A stretch of 64,000 nucleotides of DNA from Anodontia alba (GCA_964016985.1 OZ024826.1:37985070-38049069), one strand, 5' to 3'. Counted from the first letter of the stretch, positions 21,880-32,857 are shown. Made by a program: numbers and translations. Notes: generated by a model from the letters alone, not told the origin.

Positions 21880-22149
21880 CGCAACCAGTATCAAACGATG
21901 AACCAGTCTGTGATCTTCACAACCGGTATCAAACGATGAACCAGTCTGCAATCTGCTCAACTGATATCAAACGATGAACCAGTCGCAGTCTGCACAACCG
22001 GTATCAAACGATGAACCAGTCTGCAATCTGCTCAACCTGTATCAAACGATGAACCAGTCTGCAATCTACACAACCGGTATCAAACGATGAACCAGTCTGC
22101 AATCTGCATAACCGGTATCGAACGATGAACCAGTCTGCGATCTGCACAA
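21880..22149. repeat. ~41-bp tandem repeat, about 6.5 units
   Basis: Unit: AACCGGTATCAAACGATGAA then CCAGTCTGCAATCTGCAC; the frames that read through are repeat artefacts. Confidence 0.9.
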
Positions 22150-22440
22150 TCGACCCACCAGTGCTCTCAGTGCTTTGATTTATATATTAAGAGGAATCTA
22201 TAGAGCTGGTTGATTTTTCACCATCTCCGCCAAGAGAGACAACTTCTGTGACTTCCTGTTTGCTTAACTACACGCAAAGCCACTTCTGAAAAGAAATCTC
22301 TGTGAGGAAAGAATTTGCTCCGTAAGGGAGCAGATTGTTTCCTTATAGAGTAGACCCTTTTTCAGAAGTGTTACGAGCCTTCCCATGTGGATCTGCACTT
22401 TCTGCAAAAGCGTTTGATCTGATTTGGTAGGCTGAAAGAG

Positions 22441-22985
22441 TTAACTGGGGGAACGAATTACTTTGTTTGAACTACTTATTAATTCGTTCCCACGAATTAA
22501 TAAATTTCCCACGAATTAATAAATAATCTCAACCCGTCCTAAGAAATTGTTGCGCCCTCTGACTAATGAAAATAGATCTTTCCCACGATTTTTTTTTCCG
22601 ACGGAATACATTCTGCTTTCCACCTCGCTAAACAAAAACCTTGTAATTATGTCTATTACGTATACGTATTCATAATTTGTTCGAACGGATTTTAATTGGT
22701 GTATAAAATATTAGTAATTCGCGGAAACGAATTATAAAATGTATGGGACGATGGGGGACAAATTATTAATTGGGACAGGGGAGAACAAATTAATAATATT
22801 CGTTCCCATCAATTAGAAATTCCTTTGAAAAAAAATGAGACTACGTTCCCACCAATTAATAATCCGTTCGAATGAACTAATAATTCATTCCCACCAATTA
22901 ATTATTTATTTGAACAAATTAATAATTTGTGCCCACCAATTACATTTCGTTCCCACCAAATGATATTCCGTTCGACAAATTAATA
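22441..22985. repeat. AT-rich CCCACCAATTAATAAT repeats
   Basis: Loose repeats of TTCGTTCCCACCAATTAATA and its reverse, in mixed orientation, leading up to the kinase promoter. Confidence 0.75.
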
Positions 22986-23179
22986 CAGTGTCACGGAACG
23001 ATACGACAATCTCCGGCAGTGACGACACTCTCCGGCAACGTTCGTGACGTTAACTAAGTTCTGACGTCGGTGACGTGCCTCCGTTGTCAAGGCAGTCATC
23101 CATGATTATTTTGCGACGCTACATCCATAATAATTATCCGGACTACTTATTCCGATTTCGTTGAAGCCTATGCTTAAAC
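22985..23179 (+). promoter_or_regulatory. Putative promoter and 5' leader of the kinase gene
   Basis: This stretch is GC- and CpG-richer than its AT-rich surroundings and lies directly before the chosen start codon. It has three TGACGT (CRE/ATF-like) half sites at 23045, 23062 and 23071. An upstream frame of 20 codons runs from ATG 23102 to TGA 23164, and a second short one starts at 23170. No TATA box is obvious. Promoter function is inferred from position and composition. Confidence 0.4.
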
Positions 23180-23245
23180 ATGTCGGAAAATAAGCGTAAA
23201 AAGAAGAAAAGAAGAAGAACAAATAGATCTTCGAAGCAGAAGAAG
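23180..23245 (+). CDS. Kinase gene exon 1 (start codon, basic tail)
   Basis: ATG at 23180 opens 22 codons, MSEN followed by a Lys/Arg run, and ends in phase 0 at AAG|GTAAAA. This ATG was chosen because it is the one whose frame joins exon 2. Two upstream ATGs (23102 and 23170) start short upstream frames, so the 5' leader is not clean. Confidence 0.6.
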
Positions 23246-26200
23246 GTAAAACTTGACATATTTTTATAAATCGTCTGTAATCTTCAGTTTGTAGAGGGGA
23301 CATTAAAGCGCTACAAAAAGGGGAAGGGGAGGTGGTGACTGAGGCGTGAGGGATGTTGCATTTTGTTCCAGTAGCCATCATGAAGACTATCAAACCGCAT
23401 CACGAAAACATGCCTATATAATGTTGACCCCGTTAAACCCACTTTTATATAGTAAAACTGGGGTTTACAGGGGTATATATTATTGTTCTTATTTCTGCTC
23501 AAAACATAGATTGTAGATACTGGTTAGAACCGCCTCGGCGAGGCGGTTCTAACGAGTACCCACTATGTTTTGAGCAGAAATAAGAAAAATATCAGAGTTT
23601 TTATCTGATTTTTTTTTAAATTTTTTGGTGGTAAAATATTTCCAGTATATCTGAATAGGCTTGTTTTCGTAATGGAACTAATTTTTATCTTTCTTCTGTA
23701 TTTCCAAAGGGTCCGCTTTCCATACGGCATTTTATATTTATGAATAACAAATGAAACTCAGATTTTTCTTTATTATTGCTTGAAAACTTTGCATTGAATG
23801 TCAAAAATCTGTGCGAGTGACTGAAAAAAAAATACACTACATTACGAAAACATGCCTATTCAAATATACTGATTTTTTTACCACCAAAAATGAATATTTT
23901 CAGATGAAAAATTCTGATATTTTTCATATTTCTGCTCAAAACATAGATTTTGGGTACTCGTTAGAACCGCCTCGGCAAGGCGGTTCTAACGAGTACCCAC
24001 AATCTATGTTTTTGAGCAGAGATCAGAAAAAATAATGTATACCCCTGTAAACCCCAGTTTTACTGTACAAAAGTGGGGTTTAAGGGGGGTCAAAATTATA
24101 TAGGCATGTTTTCGTGATGATATGGACCGATGTTGGAAACTCTATCTCCAAAATATGCAAAGCATGTCTGGTGAGAACTCGAGTGTTTCGCACATGCTGA
24201 AGACAGAAGCACGCTGAAGCGCGGGCAGGCTGGTTGATCTGAACCGTGCATGAAATCATTAGACGAATGTTAATTTCTGTTTTAGATTGATGTTGTAAAC
24301 CCCAAAGGAGACGAAAGTCCTGAAACAAGATCTCGTGGAGGAAGGTCTTCTGGGTGCTATCATAGGGTTTTCTCCAGGTAAATAAACACCACATGTTTAT
24401 AGGTCTATATTACATGATATCGGCCTCGGTGGCTCAGTTGGATGCGCCGTCCGACTGGAGACCAGGAGGTCGCGGGTTCAACCCCCGCCGAGGTCGGCAA
24501 CATTCTTTCGTGGAGATTGATCATGAAATATTTTCTGCGGTCATTCTCTCCCTTCCGCTGATTCAAGAAGGGCAGTTGTCAGTTTCTGGCGAAAGAATGT
24601 GCATAATACCGGTTAACCGCTTAGAGGACAAAGCCTGCCCAGTTAACGTGTGGCTAGGTAAACTGACCGCGCTCGACATGACCCCATTGGGTTGACTGGG
24701 CCGTAAAACCCCAACACAAACAAACAATTACATGATACACAACCTGGAAGAAAGGACTCTTATGCCATATGCGAAAAGGAAAGGCCAAGATCAGCATGCG
24801 CATCCGCATAGTCTGATCTGAGCATTCTCTGTTCCGTCGACATATACATCAGTATCCATTGATTTTGTAAGCGGACAACGAAGGCCCAGATCAGCCTGCA
24901 CCAATGCGCAGGCTGAGCTGGGCCTCCGTTGTCCGCAAATCGCATAAAGGTCCCTTTCGTGGCGTTAAAGATGATAGACAAGTGCTCTCCTTTTATTTTG
25001 TGTTTATTTTTTTTTTTTCATACTCTGATAACTCAGCTTAAGTCAAGCAAAATAAAGGGCAATATTGGTTAAGGTTGCTATATTTTTCTTACTTTTCAAA
25101 CCATAAATTTTGGTTCGTCGGAGTTTGAGATAATGAGAGTCGGGTGTAATCAGATCTATAATTAATATTGCAATTACTATAGTTATTGTTGCTGTAATGA
25201 AGATGATAACGATGGTGATGATTATCTAGCTACTATACCTTTGTAATATATAGAGAGGTTAATGCACACAGAGCTTATATAATGTAGGAAATATTTTCAA
25301 AAGAATTTTGCAAATCCGACAAACAAACGAATGCATTAGCACGAGTTTATTTATAAGATTTGATAGTCTCCAGGAAAATATTTCCTGTATATTACCTCCA
25401 AGGAATTGTAAATTATATTTCCCACAGAAATTAATAAAATTAGCTTCCGGTATGTAATTCTGAAAGATACCGTCAGATATTTTTCGTAATTACGGAACAT
25501 TAATATATTCCTTTACACGTTTTTTCTCATATACATTGTAAGTTAAAACAAAAACGCTCTGTAGGCTCAAACAACTGATGAAAACTGGTGTTTATCTCAT
25601 TTTTTTCAAATTACGAAAACACGCCTATTCAAATATATAGAAAAGTTCACCTCCAAAAACTGAATATTTTTAGATAAAAAACTCTGATATTTTTCAAATT
25701 TCAACTCAAAACATAGATTGTGGGTACTCGTTAGAACCGGCGAGGCGGTTCTAACGAGTACCACAATCTATGTTTTAAGCAGAAATAAGAAAATTAATTT
25801 ATATCCCTGTAAACACCAGTTTTACTATATAAAAGTGGGGTTTAAGGGGTGGGGGAGGGGGTCAAAATTATATAGGCATGTTTTCGTGATGACAGCAAAT
25901 AAGGCATGACATTACATCCAAATTGACTCCAGATTTGAATAAAATGTTTGGAGGTAGTTTGAACGAAATGTGCAATCATATTTTCTGTATAAAATAATAT
26001 TAAAAACAATAAATTATGAAAACATTTCATGTTTTCTTGATAAAAAGAAATCAGCAGATATTTTCATATTTTCCCCAGAAAATAGGCTTTAAAATTTCAT
26101 TCAAATTGTCTCCTTAGAAGAAAACAGGCTTTTATTTTTCCCAAAAATAGACTTTGACATTTCATGCAAATTGTCTAGGAGACAATTTGCATGAAATGTC

Positions 26201-26935
26201 AAAGCATATTTTCTCATAAGGAGACAATTTGCATCAAATATCAAAGCTTTTATTTTTCAAAGGAATTAGGCTCTGACATTACACAAAAATTGCTTGAAAT
26301 GTCAAAGTCTTTTTTCCTCCTGAGGAGACACTTTGTTAGAAATGTCAAACCCTTTTTTCTGGAAAAACTTAAAAAAATTAGAATATCGTCTCCTGATTTT
26401 TTTACCCAGCATGCTAAACGTTGGTATAAAATGGGGTCGTTGTCAATATGGTATTCCTATTTCTAGAATTACAAACGCCTTTGTACGAAGAGACCGTGAC
26501 ATCACTCACACGGAAACCAACAGCAAAGTTGGCTGTGAGACAGAAAGAACAATGGCACAGACTTGTTTTCCCTCCAATGGGCCTGATGGCAGATTATCAA
26601 GGAAAGATAAATTTGAACATCAGATACTCGGGGAAATACCATCTAGAATACATGTAGATCTGTTCGAAGCAATAGAGGAGCTCTGTAAGTATTACATAGA
26701 TCGGGAAACAGCGAATTTCCGTGCAGTCTCGTCAAGATTTATACATAAATTATTTAAATATTGATGGTGGTGGTGATTTTATAATTACATATCATACTTC
26801 ATTTTAAGTCATATCGATACGATAGAAGTGTATAAATAATAAAAGCCTCAGTGCAATGAAACGCCGTACAGCCATGAACTGAATTCCGCATCGAGCCGGA
26901 TTCAAGCCCGGTGTTTTTTTGTTTTTTGTTTTTTT

Positions 26936-26992
<57 letters not shown>

Positions 26993-29900
26993 TCCGAAGC
27001 GGCAGCGCAAACCATTCGGCCACCCAGACGCTTCTATTGAACATTATAATAATCTATGTCATCAGAAAATAGTTCCAAAGCATACGTTGACACGGTCCCT
27101 GGTCTGCAGATGACCCCAATCCACCCTTTCCTACCTCCGTCCGTCTCATCAGCACCTTTGTTGTTTGTCGACATACCAAAATCACCCTACGTGTTCGGAC
27201 AAAAACACCTGAGCAAACAATGTAGACCCAGATCAGACGCCGCATTCAGCAGCGTCTGATCAGGGTGTACACTGTTTGCTTCTCATATCCAGCAGTTTCT
27301 TGACACATCACCTGGTTGTAAATATTACGAAAACACGCCTATTCAAATATAAAGAAAATTTCACCTCCAAAAACTGACAATTTTCAGATAATAAACTCTG
27401 ATATTTTTTCATATTTCTGCTCAAAACATAGATTGTGGGTACTCGTTAGAACTAACGAGTACCCACAATCTATGTTTTGGAGCAGAAATAAGAAAATTAA
27501 TCTTTACCCCTGTAAACCCTAGTTTTACTACATAACAGTTGGGTTTAAAGGGGTCAAAATTATATGGGTGTGTTTTCGTAATGAATAACCTTTTCAAATT
27601 TTAGGGTAAGTATAGTTAGGAGTTAAGGTATCTAAAAACTCAGAGTAAATAAGTTATCCTATGGCCGCCAGTGATTCTGTGAGCGGACAGCGCAGACCCT
27701 AATGATATGGGTCCCGCCATGAGAAAAAAGGTCTTTGGGGAAAATGTGAACAGTTTAGATGCAGATCAATCAGCGAAACCCGCATAGTCTGATACAAGTC
27801 TTGTTATACATAGATATATCTTGAAGAGATCAATAATTCTGTAAGCGGACTGCGAATGCCATGATCAGACACGCTTTCCCAATTCCCTCCGAAAATGAGA
27901 CTACTCTAAAAGGCAAAGTTTTGCTCCAAGGAGAAACAAACGTTTCCTTTAAGAATAATCCCTTTTCAGAAGTGTTGCAAAACTGAAGTTGACATACCTT
28001 ATTCGACCTATTACCGCATATACCCCTATAAGCGCACAGTCAAGCAATTTGGCAGTCTTCAAATTACAACCAGTGTACTTTTATCTATCATCACGAAAAC
28101 ACGACTATATAATTTTGACCCCTTAAACCCCACTTTTATATAGTAAAACTAGGGTTTACAGGGGTATATACTATTTTTCTTATTTCTGCTCAAAACATAG
28201 ATTGTGGGTACTTGTTAGAACCGCCTCGGGAGAGGCGGTTCTAACAAGTACCCACAATCTATGTTTTGAGCAGAAATATGAAAATATCAGATTTTTTTTT
28301 TATCTGAAAATTTTCAGTTTTTTTTAGGTGAAATTTTCTATATATTTGAATAGGCGTGTTTTCGTAATGACTACTTTAAAAAAGCATATGTTGTTGGTAC
28401 TCATTTGAATTGCCTCGACAAGTCCAGGCATTTCAAATGAGCACCCACAACATATGCATTTGTAAAGGATATCAGAAAAAAATATCAAGTATCATCAAAT
28501 GCATCCCTCTTGAAGACCTTTGCTGATCTTACTTTAAAGTGTGCCCTTAATAGATGTATATTTTACTTAGTGTTTCAAGTAATTTTGCAAAGACCAAAGT
28601 GCACAGCAATTTTTCTCTAGTACATTTCTTTGCTATCTTGAAGAACATCAACTCTTTAAAAACGCCAAGCAAATTTGCAGTGGAAGACATTCTGAGTTTG
28701 TTGTTGTTGTTTTTGTTGTTGTTGTTGTTTTGTTGTTGTAATTGTTTTCAGAGAAAATAAGACTTGGCGTTTCATGCGAATCGTCTGCCTAGCAGACAAT
28801 TCGCATGAAATGTCAAGTCTTATTTACTCTGAAAAATACAAAAAAAAAAAATAATAATAATAAATAAATAATAAAAAAAAAAAATCAAAATGTCGTCTGC
28901 TGAAGTTGTGGTGTGTTCATTAAGGGTTAAGGTAATTATTACACCGGAAGTTTGATCACTCTGACCAGAAAGAAAGTGCCTCCCTTCTAAAAAACCTGCG
29001 CTTAAAGGATAGAACTAGCGCTTCAGTGCAAGCAAATTCTTTCCTCTTTCCTTTAATGGTAATAAGGTCGAATGCGACAGTTGCCTTCTCTGTATGTATA
29101 TTCATTCTTCTTACCAGGTAAACCTAGACTGAGTCCTTACATTCAAGCTGAAATACCGATGCTGAAATGTTTATATCAGGAGGTCGACCATTATGTCACT
29201 TCCGTTCTCATTGAGATCTTCAATAATGAGCCCAATCTTTTTGAAAACGATCCCATTATGAGAGAACTTCTCAGCCACATTAACAGTGGAAAATTTTGTG
29301 GTATTAACTTAAAAACTAATCGGAAGAAACAAACCCAAAGCTATTCACACAAGAAAACGGGTGTTTTCAAGGAGTCAGACTGCAGAGCGGCACAAAATAT
29401 TCTTCATAAAACCAGATTTCCAAAATTTCTTTGCCACTCGCCATGTTCCCTTTGTCGCATTTTGAGAAACACACTGAAAAGAACAACAACAAATACAAGT
29501 AGCGCTGACAGTGACGTCTCTGAACGACCAAAACACTGGATTGAAGCTTTGATTTCACCACTAGGAAGACAGAATCAACCAAAACAGACAAAGGATCCAG
29601 TTGCAGAAACCAAGGTCATTGAAATCGCAGGCAAAAGAGTAGAAGGAGGTAAAGTTATAAAGTCACCACAGGCAGAAAGAACAGATGTGCGAAAAAACAT
29701 TAGAAATACTGAAATTTATGTATCACCGGGACGCCGATTAGAGTTCCATACTGGACAAAGAACAAATAGAAAGCTTCAGTATGCGATGGTCAAGAGGAAC
29801 AGGATGTTTTCAAGAATTTCTTTTGAAATAGGACGGGAAACACATACCATCTTCGTAAATATAACAGCTACAGAGTCATTTTGGAGACTCATGCAAAGAT

Positions 29901-32857
29901 TGCTGAACAGTTTCCAACTACAGCCAGCAGCAACCAAAAGGTTAGAATATAAAAGAAGCACTGATGCTGTTATTCGATATAGACCAAATGAATGGACGAC
30001 AAATATTACAGTGAGTCATCTGGAGTTTGGAAGTTTGACGATAACATCAGTTCCAGTCTCAGTACTAGAATTACTCTTACATATGTTCAATCGAAGCTTT
30101 AGAGCTGCCTGTGATCCAAGTGCCGTCGTCGATAGATATCAAGTTCCAGAGATCTGTAGATACCGATTGACATCGAAAAGAGTACACCTGAGAAATGAAT
30201 CCCATCGAATCTACAACGACAATCTTAGAGACACCTTACAACCCAAACATGGGTTCTCATTTTGGAGACATTTTCCTCGCGTTAGAGACACTAATATAGT
30301 TTGTAAAAGTAACACAGCCGTTGAAGAGAATGACACAAGCGCAGCAAAGGAGGAAACTTCCAAAATTACAAATGAAATATACGCCTCTGGTACAAAAGCA
30401 ATTAGTGAAACTATCCTCGATGATGGATCGTACAGCTTATTTGAGCATTCAACTAAGATTATTGAAGATATGCATACTAATTTAGATATACCGGGAGATC
30501 AGAGAACCAAGATTTATGATGATGAATCTAAAGATGTACATGCAAATTTGGCAGAAAGAGAGAATAATGGCAGTGAAAGTGAAGAAGCTTCCAGTAAAGA
30601 CATATACATCAGTCTAGACACAGAAGATAAGGGGGCTGCAGCACCTAGATCATTTGCTGACGAAGACGCTGAAGCTGAGGAAGGCGCAAAAGCTAAAGAT
30701 TACCAAAATTTTAACGTCCAGGTTCCTGACAACTTGCTGCATATTAAGATTCCATTCATAGACATAACAGAGCTTGAGTTTGAAAAAGATATTGACGGTA
30801 ACAGAGCAATCTTAGTTTCTGGTGGGTTTGGTGATATATTTCACGCTAGTCTGTCAAGTACGGGAGAGGAAATGGTCGTGAAAATTGTCAAAAACATGAC
30901 ATTTGAAGATGTTTTACGAGAGACCAGAATACAAAAATACCTAATGACAAGTGTCTCCGTTCCCATGCTAGTAGGAATAATAGGCGGACCAGACTATGCA
31001 GAAACGATGATTGTCCAGCAGATGTGTGCTAAAGGTAAACAATTTTCACGTAATTATACAACTGATGGCCAAGATTTTGAAAGTCGATATTCGACACATT
31101 TTAAATTTTATTATATACAAAGTAATGAAATATAGAGAATTATTAATGAAATAAAATGCATATTTTCACTAGTGAAATATAAGTTTTATATTTTCACTAG
31201 TGAAAATATAAAACTTATATTTTCACTCCTCTAAGCAGTGAAAAATATAAGATCTGGATCTACTTTTTTCTTATTTACATTAATGTTTTCATTACACGAG
31301 ATGAAAATTTTTATGGTATTCACTGAAAAAGAGTAAATTTTCTTTTATTTTATTTTTACACGCCAATGCGCGTTTCTGACGTCATATCTAACGTCACCAA
31401 ACAAAACAAAACATGAACGTCATGGCGCCAAGGGACAAAACTGCGTGTCAGACTTTCCCTTGCAAATGCAAGATTTGCATCTCGTATCGAAAGTGATGTA
31501 TATAATAAAAAGAAAATTCAAATGTTTGTCGTGAATATGACTTATTTCATCTCGTGAAGTGAAAAAATGTATATTTCATTCGTGCCTTCGGCACGAATGA
31601 AATATACATTTTTTCACTTCACTCGATGAAATAAAAGTCATATTCACTCCAAACATTTGAATATCCTCTATATATTGTTTGCATGTTTTGATACCAGCAT
31701 CTCTGCTACATCATGGTCTCAACGAATTGCAAGTTTCTATCAGGCCTTGAGGTTATTAAATGTTTTCATGCTCAGTTCAGCTGAGCATAAAATTTGTCCT
31801 GCTATCAAATCTCAAATTATTGTTAATTGTAAATGCTTTCTTGTTAAACAAAGCGGAACACGAAAATTTCTCTGCTGATAAATATAAAAATGCCAACTAT
31901 TTAGCATGAACAAATTTACCCTCGGGTCCTGCTTTTTAATGTTCGTTTTCATTAAAACAAGGTACTAACACTAGACTACAAGTCAAACCGCTACAGCTTC
32001 AATTTATTTCTCTACTGCTTTTATCGCACTGTCATGAAAGCAACCTTTTCATCCCTGAGTTACTGAAGTGGACTCTACCATCTTTGAGTCAGGTCAGAAC
32101 CAGTGTTTCAAATAAGGGTCTCAGTCAAAAATCAAAAACAGAATGGAAAGCAATGTAGATCCTGGTGAGACGGCTCATTTTGGGCCGTCTCATTAAAATC
32201 TACACTATTTGCAAAATGTTTTGGTCTACCGAGCTGACAGGGTTGATTTATATCTTTACTATCAATTGATTCTTTTACCAGACGATAGGATAACTAAACA
32301 CGCATTTACCTTGGTTTGTCTGCCAAAAGAGCTGATTTTACAAGAAATGCTTTTGTTTTGTTTCCGAAAGAACCTTGTTTGACCTTATCGAAGCTTGTCT
32401 GGCCGAGTCAATTGTCCTTTACAACAAACACTGGCTAGAGTTGTGTTATCAACTCGCCATTAATCTAGAGAAGATGCACGACAAAGGCATCTTGCATAAT
32501 GATATCAAAACAGACAACATCCTTGTCGAATTAAACCCGAACGGTGTCCGAATTTATTTTATTGACTTTGGCCAGGCAACGTTTCGATCTGGAGGCGTTC
32601 TGCATTTTAATGAATGTGACGACTCTGATGACACAGATGACTACTTGGCGCCAGAGGTGCGCAGTGGTTTACGCTCCTCTCCAAAAAGCGACATATACTC
32701 CTTAGGTGTGATCTTTGCTGATATTGCAGATGAATTCTGTGAATGTATAGGACAGCTGGCGGATGATATGTGCGAAGAGGAGCTAGCAAAGCGACCAACC
32801 CTAGAGGAAGTAAGCGAAATAATTGAAGAACTAATTATGGAGAACGAATATTCCTAA
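23180..32857 (+). CDS. Protein kinase gene, ~925 aa, five exons assembled by splice phase
   Basis: Predicted exons are 23180-23245, 24286-24377, 26467-26684, 29118-31034 and 32371-32857. Phases at the first three junctions are 0/0, 2/2 and 1/1, all with GT donors and AG acceptors, which is strong support. The protein has a basic start (KRKKKKRRR, a possible nuclear signal), about 560 residues of no recognised domain rich in charged and Ser residues, then a kinase domain. Seen motifs: glycine loop GGFGDIFHA (about residue 694), VVK lysine (about 714), RET glutamate (about 727), catalytic HNDIKTDN, DFG and APE. HRD is replaced by HND but the catalytic Asp, Asn and DFG remain, so activity is plausible. 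Introns carry MITEs and two SINEs. The exon 4/5 junction is out of phase by one base. Substrate and subfamily are not recognised; it could be a Ser/Thr kinase from its HxDIKxxN loop. Confidence 0.72.
23398..23674 (-). mobile_element. MITE family A copy 12, kinase intron 1
   Basis: Complete, 152 bases after the exon 1 donor; the right arm lacks four bases. Confidence 0.9.
23840..24119 (+). mobile_element. MITE family A copy 13, kinase intron 1
   Basis: Complete and opposite in orientation to copy 12, only 165 bases away, so the two could fold together. Confidence 0.9.
24286..24377 (+). CDS. Kinase gene exon 2
   Basis: A 92-base exon follows the pyrimidine-rich acceptor TTTCTGTTTTAG and ends CTCCAG|GTAAAT. 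Only one frame is open; it encodes 30 residues beginning IDVVNPKGDESP, with an Arg/Gly/Ser stretch in the middle. It enters in phase 0, matching exon 1, and leaves in phase 2, matching exon 3. Confidence 0.6.
24420..24733 (+). mobile_element. tRNA-derived SINE, GGCCTCGGTGGCTCA type, full length, kinase intron 2
   Basis: A box TGGCTCAGTTGG, B box GGTTCAACCCC, body GAAATATTTTCTGCGGTCAT, tail CTCGACATGACC then GACTGGGCCGTAAAACCCC and a CAAACAAACAA end. About 314 bp. It starts about 40 bases after the exon 2 donor. Confidence 0.88.
25609..25891 (+). mobile_element. MITE family A copy 14, kinase intron 2
   Basis: The left palindrome arm lacks CCTC of the core (GAACCGGCGAGGCGG), and the left end reads AAATTACG instead of CATTACG. 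Confidence 0.88.
26080..26350. repeat. Cluster of GACAATTTGCATGAAATGTC hairpins
   Basis: Four to five partial units in alternating orientation (ATTGTCTAGGAGACAATTTG at the centre). It sits in kinase intron 2, ending about 120 bases before exon 3. Confidence 0.65.
26467..26684 (+). CDS. Kinase gene exon 3
   Basis: A 218-base exon lies between CTATTTCTAG and the consensus donor CTCT|GTAAGT. The frame is open throughout and contains LGEIPSRIHVDLFEAIEELC, which is protein-like. Phase is 2 in, 1 out. It completes an Arg codon with exon 2 and a Cys codon with exon 4. An internal ATG at 26552 could be an alternative start. Confidence 0.65.
26872..27030 (-). mobile_element. SINE head split by a CA microsatellite, kinase intron 3
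   Basis: Minus strand: TGGGTGGCCGAATGGTTTGC (A-box region, Ser/Leu-like) is followed by (CA)n at 26940-26991 and an A run, then GGGCTTGAATCCGGC (B box). In a tRNA these boxes are 30-60 bases apart; here they are about 110 apart because the microsatellite expanded inside the head. Further 3', ATCGATATGACTT resembles the shared tail weakly. Confidence 0.6.
26940..26991. repeat. (GT)n microsatellite inside SINE head
   Basis: About 26 GT units; see the SINE at 26872-27030. Confidence 0.97.
27323..27583 (+). mobile_element. MITE family A copy 15, kinase intron 3, core deleted
   Basis: The GC-rich core is exactly missing: CGTTAGAACTAACG joins the two arms directly. This looks like a symmetric excision or slippage at the hairpin tip. 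Confidence 0.88.
28089..28369 (-). mobile_element. MITE family A copy 16, kinase intron 3
   Basis: Complete. Followed by a shorter hairpin (28384-28458) built on CATATGTTGTTGGTACTCAT. Confidence 0.9.
28605..29055 (+). repeat. Direct repeat block, left copy (kinase intron 3)
   Basis: Ends 62 bases before exon 4. Contains the TTTCATGCGAATCGTCTGCC hairpin, an A-rich run, then TTACACCGGAAGTTTGATCA and a closing TTCTTTCCTCTTTCCTTTA. The same order recurs at 32899-33295. Confidence 0.82.
29118..31034 (+). CDS. Kinase gene exon 4: long linker plus kinase N-lobe
   Basis: This 1.9-kb exon is fully open. The frame also extends up to an ATG at 29072, but TTCATTCTTCTTACCAG before 29118 is a good acceptor and the phase fits exon 3, so the first 16 codons are probably intronic. 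The N-terminal two thirds has no recognised domain. The last ~180 residues are a kinase N-lobe: glycine loop at about 30821, catalytic Lys codon at 30881, alpha-C Glu shortly after. Its end, MCAKG, is typical of the hinge region. Donor is AAAG|GTAAAC. Confidence 0.85.
31168..31227. repeat. Perfect palindrome in kinase intron 4
   Basis: ATAAGTTTTATATTTTCACTAG and its mirror centre on CACTAGTG; the same ATATTTTCAC motif continues at 31230-31250. Confidence 0.75.
31515..31665. mobile_element. Long palindromic element in kinase intron 4
   Basis: ATTCAAATGTTTGTCGTGAA pairs with the right end ACATTTGAATAT across about 150 bp. The centre TTCGTGCCTTCGGCACGAAT is a tight hairpin. A full-length foldback. 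Confidence 0.78.
32040..32246. mobile_element. Hairpin element family G (GAGACGGCTC), kinase intron 4
   Basis: Contains GATCCTGGTGAGACGGCTCA, TTTTGGGCCGTCTCATTAAA and TTTCAAATAAGGGTCTCA. Same family as 39475-39682. Confidence 0.7.
32371..32857 (+). CDS. Kinase gene exon 5: kinase C-lobe and stop
   Basis: The open frame begins near TLFDLIEACLAE and carries LEKMHDKGILHNDIKTDNIL, then IDFGQA, then LAPEV, SPKSDIYSLGVIF and a final RPTLEEV. These are subdomains VIb to XI in order. Stop at 32855-32857. The best acceptor (CCGAAAG, before 32371) leaves the frame one base off from the exon 4 donor. No AG in the open stretch 32336-32370 gives the needed phase 1. Confidence 0.8.

Noticed and set aside
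24420..24500. Functional tRNA gene
   Set aside because: Same reason: acceptor stem and body continue as a SINE.
26799..27113. Frames with long His/Thr or Cys/Val runs
   Set aside because: Produced by the (GT)n microsatellite.
29072..29117. ATG 29072 as the kinase start
   Set aside because: The segment looks like intron end (polypyrimidine plus CAG), and exon 3 joins at 29118 in phase.
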